Source: Firmicutes bacterium UBA4845 (GTDB lineage Bacteria > Bacillota > Clostridia > Tissierellales > Sedimentibacteraceae). Taken from it: a DNA stretch of 6,147 nt. The stretch's first letter is position 1. Every line of letters starts with the position of its first letter. Position numbers and translations under genes: made by a program. Below are positions 1 through 5,559 of the stretch, in pieces. The DNA lies in the NCBI GenBank assembly GCA_002399975.1, contig DHER01000105.1, positions 7,800-13,946 on the forward strand, written 5' to 3'. Below the pieces are notes generated by a model that was given only the letters and a program-made list of their open reading frames with translations, made no database searches and was not told the DNA's origin.

Positions 1-570
1 AATGTTATGTGTTCCCGCGGGTCCGTTATTCCACTTTGGATCGAACAGATCAAGGCAGGAAAACCAATCACTATTACCGAGCCCAAAATGACAAGGTTTA
101 TTATGTCACTGGATGAAGCTGTGAACTTGGTACTGTTTGCTTTTGAACATGGCGTTTCGGGAGATATCCTTGTACAGAAAGCGCCAGCATGCACAATTGG
201 TGTTCTTGCGCAGGCAGTAAAGGAGTTGTTTCATTCAAATGATGAGATAAAGATTATTGGAATTCGTCACGGGGAAAAGATGTATGAAACACTGCTGACG
301 AATGAAGAATGCGCACATGCCATTGATCTGGGGAATTTTTATCAGGTTCCCTGTGATAAGCGGGATTTGAATTATGATAAGTATTTTATTAAAGGAGATA
401 CTCGGCGGAACATTCTTACAGAGTTCAATTCCAATAATACGCAACTTCTTAACCTGAAACAGGTCAAAGAAAAGCTTTTGTCTCTTGAGTACATTAGAAA
501 TGAAATTGATGAATGGGAGATTGAAAGCTCAAAGCAGGAAGCTGCAACCTCCAAAGATAATGTTGAGTGA
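1..570 (+). CDS. UDP-N-acetylglucosamine 4,6-dehydratase/5-epimerase, CapE/WbjB/FnlA/WbvB type (5'-truncated)
   Basis: Cytoplasmic short-chain dehydrogenase (SDR) enzyme that starts the path from UDP-GlcNAc to UDP-activated N-acetyl-6-deoxy-L-hexosamines. It removes water across C4-C6 and inverts C5 to give a UDP-2-acetamido-2,6-dideoxy-4-keto-L-sugar. The window opens inside the gene: the first two codons (Asn-Val) are in frame before the first ATG at 7, and the family motif G-N-V-M-x-SRGSVIP runs across them, so that ATG is not the start. The visible 189 residues are the C-terminal half of a family of about 340. Seen in order: SRGSVIPLW near residues 5-13, the RFIMSLDEAV segment near 32-41, the GIRHGEKMYETLL motif near 87-99, and DLNYDKYF near 122-129 followed by an asparagine-rich NSNNT stretch. 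The last two are typical of the WbjB/FnlA branch rather than of PglF/FlaA1 relatives. The N-terminal Rossmann motif and catalytic residues lie upstream. It heads the same-strand cassette with the reductase 91 bp downstream. Which pathway name applies (cap, wbj, fnl or wbv) cannot be settled from this half, so no symbol is given. Confidence 0.9.
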   Translation, partial: NVMCSRGSVIPLWIEQIKAGKPITITEPKMTRFIMSLDEAVNLVLFAFEHGVSGDILVQKAPACTIGVLAQAVKELFHSNDEIKIIGIRHGEKMYETLLTNEECAHAIDLGNFYQVPCDKRDLNYDKYFIKGDTRRNILTEFNSNNTQLLNLKQVKEKLLSLEYIRNEIDEWEIESSKQEAATSKDNVE

Positions 571-661
571 GTTCTTTGTTCAGGAACGACTTGTGTCTCT
601 CAGCTAAAGAGAAAATCGGTTCATTGTTATGCATAATTTAGGAATATGATTGGAGGATACC

Positions 662-1516
662 ATGAAATTTTTAGTGCTTGGATGCAATGGTATGGCGGGA
701 CATACTATTTCCTTGTATTTAAAAGAACAAGGGCATGATGTGTTGGGATTTGATCGAAGTAAATCGGTTTACATTAAATGTATTACCGGAGATGCAAGGA
801 ATACAGAGTTCCTGCGCGGTGTTATTGAGGCAGGTAAATTTGATACTGTTATAAACTGCATCGGCATTTTAAATCAATCTGCTGAACAGGATAAACCTCT
901 GGCAGTTTTCCTAAATGCCTACTTCCCTCATTTTTTGGCTAAAGCAACCAGTGGGACAAATACCCAGGTTATTCATATGAGTACAGACTGTGTTTTTTCG
1001 GGTAAACGGGGTAAATATACAGAAGATGATTTTAAAGATGGAGAATCATTCTATGATCGGTCAAAAGCCCTGGGCGAGTTGAATGATGACAAGAATGTAA
1101 CTTTGCGGAACTCAATTGTTGGTCCTGATATCAATCGGAATGGGGTCGGACTTCTAAACTGGTTTTTAAAACAATCCGGAGAAGTCAGTGGGTACACAAA
1201 AGCAATGTGGACGGGTCAAACGACACTGCAGCTTGCTAAAACAATGGAAGCTGCGGCAAAAGAAAAAGTATGTGGGTTGTATAACACTGTACCGGATCAT
1301 GCAATTTCCAAATGTGATCTGCTCCGATTGTTTAATCATTATTTTAAGGATGATTTCATTAAAATCAACCCTGTTGATGGAGTCGTTGCTGACAAGTCCC
1401 TCAAGCGAACCAGATATGAATTCAGCTATTTGATTCCGGATTACGAAACAATGATATCTGAACTGGCTCAATGGACTCTGAAGCATAAAAAGATGTATCC
1501 GCATTACAGACTCTGA
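662..1516 (+). CDS. RmlD-like SDR reductase for UDP-N-acetyl-6-deoxy-L-hexosamine synthesis (WbvR-like, no cupin domain)
   Basis: NAD(P)H-dependent reductase of the RmlD/dTDP-4-dehydrorhamnose reductase family, predicted to reduce the 4-keto sugar made by the upstream dehydratase. I start it at ATG 662 because GGAGG at 652-656 lies five bases before it; an in-frame TTG at 650 overlaps that ribosome binding site and would add only four residues. The 284-residue protein shows the nucleotide-binding glycine motif GCNGMAG (7-13), an acidic Asp31 at the end of the second strand, the STDCVFSG segment (107-114) and the SDR catalytic pair Tyr131/Lys135 in YDRSK. The protein ends at His-Tyr-Arg-Leu, right after the reductase fold. 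CapF/WbjC/FnlB enzymes of the L-FucNAc path are about 370 residues with a C-terminal cupin, and that part is missing here with no sign of frameshift. This makes it look like WbvR, which yields UDP-L-RhaNAc for conversion to UDP-L-QuiNAc. The next gene follows after 28 bp. Family assignment is firm; the exact product is inference. Confidence 0.88.
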   Translation: MKFLVLGCNGMAGHTISLYLKEQGHDVLGFDRSKSVYIKCITGDARNTEFLRGVIEAGKFDTVINCIGILNQSAEQDKPLAVFLNAYFPHFLAKATSGTNTQVIHMSTDCVFSGKRGKYTEDDFKDGESFYDRSKALGELNDDKNVTLRNSIVGPDINRNGVGLLNWFLKQSGEVSGYTKAMWTGQTTLQLAKTMEAAAKEKVCGLYNTVPDHAISKCDLLRLFNHYFKDDFIKINPVDGVVADKSLKRTRYEFSYLIPDYETMISELAQWTLKHKKMYPHYRL

Positions 1517-1544
1517 AGAAAATTTAGTGACATGAGGTAATGAA

Positions 1545-2687
1545 ATGAGCAAACTAAAATTATTAACTATTGTTGGTACCCGTCCTGAGATCATAAAGAT
1601 GTCAGCTATTATTAAAAAGTGTGATCAATACTTTGATCATATTTTAGTACATACTGGCCAAAACTATGATTATGAGCTGAATCAGGTATTTTTTGAGGAC
1701 TTAGGGCTTCGTGCTCCGGATTATTACCTTGACGCTGTAGGAAAAGATCTGGGAGAAACCATAGGAAATATTATTGCAAAATCCTACAAACTAATGGCAG
1801 AGCAGAAGCCGGATGCATTGTTGATACTGGGAGACACAAATTCCTGCTTGTCAGCTATTTCTGCCAAGAGACTGCATATTCCGATTTTTCACATGGAGGC
1901 GGGAAATCGCTGTTTTGACGAATGTCTGCCGGAAGAAACCAATCGCAGGATTGTAGACCATATTGCCGATGTAAACCTATGCTACAGCGAGCACGCAAGA
2001 AGGTATCTGAATTGTGAAGGAACAGTGCAGGAGCGAACCTACGTTGTCGGTTCGCCTATGGCAGAAGTCCTGCATGCGAACTTGAATCAGATCAAGGCAA
2101 GCAATGTCCTTGAAAAGCTTAGGCTTATAAAGGGAAAGTATATTCTGCTTTCTGCGCACCGTGAGGAGAACATTGACACCGAGGAGAATTTTTTCAGTTT
2201 AATGAACGCGGTCAATGCGATGGCTGAGAAATATGATATGCCAGTTCTCTATTCCTGTCACCCAAGAAGTGCCAAATATATTAGCGAACGGGGCTTTGAG
2301 TTTGATAGGCGGGTAATAAAGAACAAGCCCATTGGATTTCATGATTACTGCAAACTGCAGGCAAATGCTTTTGCAGTTGTTTCCGATAGTGGTACATTAC
2401 CGGAGGAAAGCAGCTATTTCGTATCAGTGGGATTACCATTTCCAGCAGTTTCCATCCGAACTTCCACGGAGCGTCCTGAAGCACTGGATAAAGGAAATTT
2501 TATACTTGCTGGCATTACCACGGAGCAGGTACTGCAGGCAGTGGATACTGCTGTCGAGATGAGCAAAAACAGGGACTATGGAACATCTGTGCCGGCTTAT
2601 GCCGATGAAAACATATCTTCCAAAGTGGTAAAGATTATACAGAGCTATACGGGCGTGGTAAATAAAATGGTGTGGAGAAAATACTGA
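1545..2687 (+). CDS. UDP-N-acetylhexosamine 2-epimerase, non-hydrolysing (WecB family, FnlC/CapG/WbvD branch)
   Basis: Cytoplasmic epimerase that inverts C2 of a UDP-N-acetylated sugar; in this setting it is predicted to finish the cassette, making UDP-L-QuiNAc or UDP-L-FucNAc. The 380-residue length is normal for the family. Motifs in order: GTRPEIIK (11-18), HTGQNYDYELN (36-46), LGDTNS with Asp97, MEAGNRCFDE with Glu118, PEETNR (129-134), SAHREEN with His205, SDSGTLPEES (280-289) and TERPEAL (308-314). The acidic residues and His205 match those thought to act in catalysis in WecB. The HTGQNYDYELN and MEAGNRCFDE forms are characteristic of the FnlC/CapG branch rather than of housekeeping WecB/MnaA. 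ATG 1545 is preceded by GAGG at 1534-1537 with a seven-base gap. An ATG at 1540 gives only two codons before a stop. It is 28 bp behind the reductase and probably co-transcribed with it. No key residue appears to be lost. Substrate (UDP-L-RhaNAc versus UDP-L-PneNAc) is not readable from the sequence and rests on the type of reductase next door. Confidence 0.92.
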   Translation: MSKLKLLTIVGTRPEIIKMSAIIKKCDQYFDHILVHTGQNYDYELNQVFFEDLGLRAPDYYLDAVGKDLGETIGNIIAKSYKLMAEQKPDALLILGDTNSCLSAISAKRLHIPIFHMEAGNRCFDECLPEETNRRIVDHIADVNLCYSEHARRYLNCEGTVQERTYVVGSPMAEVLHANLNQIKASNVLEKLRLIKGKYILLSAHREENIDTEENFFSLMNAVNAMAEKYDMPVLYSCHPRSAKYISERGFEFDRRVIKNKPIGFHDYCKLQANAFAVVSDSGTLPEESSYFVSVGLPFPAVSIRTSTERPEALDKGNFILAGITTEQVLQAVDTAVEMSKNRDYGTSVPAYADENISSKVVKIIQSYTGVVNKMVWRKY

Positions 2688-2842
2688 TTTTATAAGTGTG
2701 GATCAGGAAACTTCTTTTTGCTCAAATTTCAAAGTTCGCTTGAAACATGCTTAAGATTTATACAGTATGGAATATATGGATATTGGTTGCTGATTTTAGT
2801 TAAAAAGCTTTGTTAAGTGCCACCTAACTATTTACATTACAT

Positions 2843-2870
2843 AGAAGGCATATGTCTTCTCTTTGATTTA
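2843..2870 (+). terminator. Possible weak intrinsic terminator (near-palindromic hairpin)
   Basis: Bases 2843-2860 are an 18-bp near palindrome (16 of 18 positions) centred on CATATG. In plus-strand RNA the imperfect pair becomes a G-U, giving a 7-bp stem with a four-base loop. It is followed by a pyrimidine-rich tail with an imperfect run of U (2861-2870, with G and A interruptions). It lies about 155 bases after the epimerase stop and could end that transcript. The stem is AU-rich and the tail is broken, so it would be weak; it might equally be a protein-binding palindrome. Confidence 0.25.
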
Positions 2871-3010
2871 GATTGCTCAGATAATTCTTAGGGTTAAAAA
2901 ATTCATCCATAAGAATGACAGAAAAAAGGAATCTGTACCATTAATTATTCGATACAAGCATCTTGGCTTTTTAAGGATATGAAGAAGCCTATGAGGCAAC
3001 TTGTAAAAAA

Positions 3011-3034
3011 CGGAGCATAGAGCGGAGCATAGAT
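3011..3034 (+). repeat. 12-bp tandem duplication that doubles the Shine-Dalgarno of the flippase gene
   Basis: Two adjacent copies of CGGAGCATAGA(G/T), 3011-3022 and 3023-3034, match at 11 of 12 positions and abut the ATG at 3035. Each carries a GGAG core: 3012-3015 and 3024-3027. The second lies seven bases before the ATG, an ideal spacing, so it is probably the working site. The first is 19 bases away and may act only as a standby site. The stop codon TAG at 3018-3020 of a short upstream open stretch falls inside the first copy. Confidence 0.75.
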
Positions 3035-4540
3035 ATGAGTAAAAAGAGTAGTTCAGCTAAAGTGTTTAAGAATTCAATAATATATGCAGGATCAGGCATC
3101 CTATTAAAGTGTTTCAGTTTTTTCCTTCTGCCTCTATATACATCATATTTAACGACTGAAGACTATGGGATTACAAGCATTGTAAACAGTTTTTTAGTAG
3201 TTTCATCGTTTATTGTCGCTTTATCACTTTATTCTGCTGTTATGAGATTTTATGTAGATCTAAAAGATGATAAAGAGAAACTAAAGAGGTTTTATGGTAC
3301 AATAGTTGTCTTTGTTTTGTTAATGGGAGTAGGGGCTGCTGGTATACTTTATATATTTCGGGATATTCTATCGCGTTATGTTTTTAAGGATATGGACTTT
3401 TATCCGGTTATTCTTATATGTATTTTATCATTAGTATTTTATTGTCAGCATGCAATTTATGAGAATGTTTTAAAAAGCCAACAAAAGGCCAAAAAATATG
3501 CAATTATTAGTATATGTTACTTTTTCCTTACGCTGTTTTTAAATGTTTTGTTTGTTGTTGGTTTTAAACAGGGTGCAGTTGGAGTTCTGTTAGCTGGATT
3601 AATAGGGTATATTGTCTATTTCCTATTCTTTATTATTGATATGATGAAGAATGATATGATTACCTTTTGTATCGATCGATCTTTATTAAGGGATGCATTA
3701 AAATACTCAATTCCAATTATACCACATAATTTGTCAACACAGCTTGCAATGTTGATATCCAAGGTTCTTATTGGTGATGCGGCTTCATTGGGTGCTGTTG
3801 GGTTATACTCCATTGCTTCTCAGTTTGGGAATATCGCAGATACAATACAGAACTATTCGGATACGGCTTATAGTCCATGGCTGTTTGAGCAGCTAAAAGA
3901 GAAAAATCAAGGCTATAAGGATGTGATCAGAGGAACATCTAAAATATTGAGTGCAGTGATGGGTGTTTTTTTTATAGGAATTGCTTTATTTGCTCAAGAT
4001 TATATTATCCTGTTTTTAGATAAGCGATATGCAGGATCCTGGAAAATGGTCCCATTAGTTGTATGCGTATTTACGATTAAAATTATGTACTATTTTTATG
4101 TTAGCGTATTGTTTTATTACAAAAAGGCATCAAAGTTATTATTTATAGCTACATTAACGAGTAGCTTAGTCAATATTCTATTGTCGTATTTGATGATTCC
4201 GATGTGGGCAGCATATGGCTCTATTTTTGCAGACACTTGCGCTATGATAATGCGTGTAATTATTATTGTCGTGATAAGCAAGAGGTATGAAGATATAGGG
4301 CTAAGAATAAAAGATTTTTTAATAAGGATAGCAATTATAGTTCTGTTTATATTCTTAGGCCTATTTTTTTCATATACACGATTTGAATATGAATTTAATG
4401 GCCTGAATTTCCTTTATAAAATTTTGGTTGTTGTCATTTATGCCATTACTGTATTTATACCATATAGAAAAGAAATCAAGGCTTTTCTACATCGAAAAAG
4501 AAATATAAGGAAAAATGATAAGACTGTTAAGCATATATAA
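3035..4540 (+). CDS. wzx: Wzx-type polysaccharide flippase (MOP superfamily)
   Basis: Inner-membrane protein of the polysaccharide transporter branch of the MOP superfamily, predicted to move undecaprenyl-linked repeat units from the cytoplasmic to the outer face. The 501 residues contain about 14 hydrophobic segments, roughly at 14-38, 46-67, 88-108, 122-141, 155-176, 181-204, 221-243, 249-271, 302-326, 335-361, 367-388, 391-414, 430-447 and 459-476. Family-like features are the N-terminal amphipathic start leading to LLPLYTSYLTTEDYG (31-45), the SIPIIPHNLS segment (225-234) after the central loop, and SPWLFEQLK (280-288). The C-terminus is a basic cytoplasmic tail (Lys/Arg-rich, 478-499). 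The start at ATG 3035 is supported by GGAG at 3024-3027. The gene is very AT-rich: one hand-counted 60-base line (4081-4140) has 13 G/C. The LicD gene follows after 44 bp, so the two are probably one transcript. Flippases diverge quickly, so family membership is confident but the sugar carried is unknown. Confidence 0.88.
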   Translation: MSKKSSSAKVFKNSIIYAGSGILLKCFSFFLLPLYTSYLTTEDYGITSIVNSFLVVSSFIVALSLYSAVMRFYVDLKDDKEKLKRFYGTIVVFVLLMGVGAAGILYIFRDILSRYVFKDMDFYPVILICILSLVFYCQHAIYENVLKSQQKAKKYAIISICYFFLTLFLNVLFVVGFKQGAVGVLLAGLIGYIVYFLFFIIDMMKNDMITFCIDRSLLRDALKYSIPIIPHNLSTQLAMLISKVLIGDAASLGAVGLYSIASQFGNIADTIQNYSDTAYSPWLFEQLKEKNQGYKDVIRGTSKILSAVMGVFFIGIALFAQDYIILFLDKRYAGSWKMVPLVVCVFTIKIMYYFYVSVLFYYKKASKLLFIATLTSSLVNILLSYLMIPMWAAYGSIFADTCAMIMRVIIIVVISKRYEDIGLRIKDFLIRIAIIVLFIFLGLFFSYTRFEYEFNGLNFLYKILVVVIYAITVFIPYRKEIKAFLHRKRNIRKNDKTVKHI

Positions 4541-4584
4541 TGGTGATTGGTATTACAAATATACATAATAGGGGGATTATATAA

Positions 4585-5442
4585 ATGAATAAGGATGATT
4601 TTGAAAAAGAAGTATTATCAAGTGATATATGCCCAAAGAATTTTAGAGACATATATAAAGAGTTTGTTTCTTATCAAAAGCTTGCGATGAATACTTTAAA
4701 TGAATTCCATAGGGTCTGTGAAAAGAACGGAGTCCCATATCAGTTAGCTTATGGTTCGCTTTTAGGCGCTATTCGTGATAATGGCCAAATACCATGGGAT
4801 TATGACACTGATGTGTTTGTTCCATTTGAAGAAAAAGAGCATCTAATAAATGCGTTAAAATCAGATTTGGATTCCAATTATTATTTTTATTGCCCGGAAA
4901 ATAATGAAAAATGCAGGCATGTTATTATGCGCCTTGCACCAAATGGATATAGGACTGAAGTTCTGCATGTTGATGTGTTTTATCTTGTAGGGTCTCCGGG
5001 AAGTGCTATCGAAAGGGAAAAGTATGTTACTTCTATAAAAAGACTTGCTGATTCGAGATATGAGAAACTTGTCTCTATTTCAGACGGCGGATTAGGTTAT
5101 AAAAAAGCATTGAAAATGTTACTGGCTAAAGTAAGATTGCATAATTATTCAGTAAAAAAAATGATGATGCAATATGAAGTGATTTGCAAAAAGTATCCTG
5201 CACAGTCAGCGAATATATGCATTGAAGCAGATTCATTCGCGGATTTGTATGAATTCGATGGATCCACTATCTGGAATACAAAATTATATGAAACAAAAGC
5301 AGGCACATTTAGAATTCCGATCGAGTATGATAAAATTCTAAGATTGGAATATCGCGATTATAATGAGATTATGCCTTTAGAAGAGCGATTAGGTGAGATG
5401 ATGCATAATTACAAGAAACTTAAAAGATTTGAGGGCAAATAG
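4585..5442 (+). CDS. LicD-family phosphotransferase (probable phosphocholine-type decoration of the glycan)
   Basis: LicD-family protein with a nucleotidyltransferase-like fold. Characterised members move phosphocholine from CDP-choline to sugars of teichoic acid or lipo-oligosaccharide; others act on ribitol-phosphate or related groups. The 285 residues show the hallmark block YGSLLGAIRDNGQIPWDYD starting at residue 56, with the metal-binding-type acidic series Asp72, Asp74 and Asp76. A second acidic site follows in HVDVFYL (Asp130). The C-terminal family motif is FRIPIEYDKILRLEYRDYN (242-260), ending in a proline-containing IMPLEER. The middle residue of the usual DDD run is Tyr73; a W-D-Y-D-x-D form is, as I recall, also present in the animal relative FKRP, so activity is plausible. 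No signal peptide or membrane segment is seen, so it should act in the cytoplasm. A GGGGG site at 4571-4575 precedes ATG 4585 by nine bases. It is the last gene of the plus-strand run and converges on a LicB-like permease gene, which favours choline as the group transferred. Substrate remains inference. Confidence 0.85.
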   Translation: MNKDDFEKEVLSSDICPKNFRDIYKEFVSYQKLAMNTLNEFHRVCEKNGVPYQLAYGSLLGAIRDNGQIPWDYDTDVFVPFEEKEHLINALKSDLDSNYYFYCPENNEKCRHVIMRLAPNGYRTEVLHVDVFYLVGSPGSAIEREKYVTSIKRLADSRYEKLVSISDGGLGYKKALKMLLAKVRLHNYSVKKMMMQYEVICKKYPAQSANICIEADSFADLYEFDGSTIWNTKLYETKAGTFRIPIEYDKILRLEYRDYNEIMPLEERLGEMMHNYKKLKRFEGK

Positions 5443-5484
5443 TGTCGTCATCTGTACTTCTAGGTTGGCACAATGCCCTCAAAT
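5427..5484. repeat. Perfect 11-bp inverted repeat overlapping the licD stop
   Basis: ATTTGAGGGCA (5427-5437) and its exact reverse complement TGCCCTCAAAT (5474-5484) flank a 36-base interior. The left arm lies in the last codons of licD and the right arm in the convergent intergenic region. After a small internal loop the stem can continue with GTGTC (5442-5446) against GGCAC (5467-5471), five more pairs including one G-U. There is no run of T after the right arm, so it is not a standard intrinsic terminator. It may be a bidirectional RNA structure, a Rho-independent remnant, or an end of a lost mobile element; I cannot tell which. Confidence 0.6.
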
Positions 5485-5510
5485 TCAAGCTGTTGGAAGC
5501 CAGTACTGAT

Positions 5511-5545
5511 AAGAAGTCGAGATAGCTCTCTACTTGCTACCTCGA
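5511..5545 (-). terminator. Stem-loop downstream of the LicB-like gene, candidate terminator on the minus strand
   Basis: TCGAGATAGC (5517-5526) and GCTACCTCGA (5536-5545) form a 10-bp stem with a nine-base loop. On the plus strand it has one A-C mismatch (5522/5540). In minus-strand RNA the same position is a G-U pair, so the stem is unbroken there, which points to the minus transcript. The tail after the stem on that strand is CTTCTT (5516-5511), only partly T. It begins 15 bases past the stop of the LicB-like gene. The position suits a terminator but the tail is weak. Confidence 0.4.
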
Positions 5546-5559
5546 AATATTTCAATTGT

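Larger units (their letters stand above)
2688..3034. other. 347-base intergenic stretch without a convincing gene; possible gene debris
   Basis: No reading frame here has a start, a ribosome binding site and a plausible length. Two open stretches on the plus strand might be debris. One runs in frame from just after the epimerase stop to about 2816 (43 codons, hydrophobic toward its end). The other runs from 2919 to 3020 (33 codons, basic at its C-terminus, no ATG until 2979). I recognise neither. The region also holds a palindromic hairpin (2843-2860), a weak 6-bp inverted repeat TTTCAA/TTGAAA (2727-2745) and the duplicated Shine-Dalgarno next to the flippase. I looked for sigma-70 promoter pairs and found no TTGACA/TATAAT-like pair with 16-18 bp spacing that I would defend. 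Capsule clusters often carry a glycosyltransferase at such a position, so deletion or recombination here is a reasonable inference. Confidence 0.5.

Noticed and set aside
596..612. TCTCT/AGAGA hairpin between the dehydratase and reductase genes as a terminator
   Set aside because: The stem is only five pairs, has no T-run after it, and the flanking genes belong to one pathway and are likely co-transcribed.
650..661. In-frame TTG start that would lengthen the reductase by four residues
   Set aside because: The TTG lies on the ribosome binding site GGAGG itself; ATG 662 is correctly spaced from it and begins the protein with the usual Met-Lys before the Rossmann strand.
1166..1594. 142-codon minus-strand open frame
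   Set aside because: It lies antisense to the well-supported reductase and the start of the epimerase and shows no recognisable domain.
2740..2768. TTGAAA as a -35 box of a promoter for wzx
   Set aside because: The best -10-like sequence (TATACA at 2759) is only 13 bases away and nothing good lies at 17; TTGAAA is also one arm of a small inverted repeat.
4536..4541. Perfect TATAAT overlapping the wzx stop, a possible promoter for licD
   Set aside because: There is no -35-like hexamer 16-18 bases upstream and no extended -10 TG; such a hexamer is expected often by chance in this AT-rich DNA.
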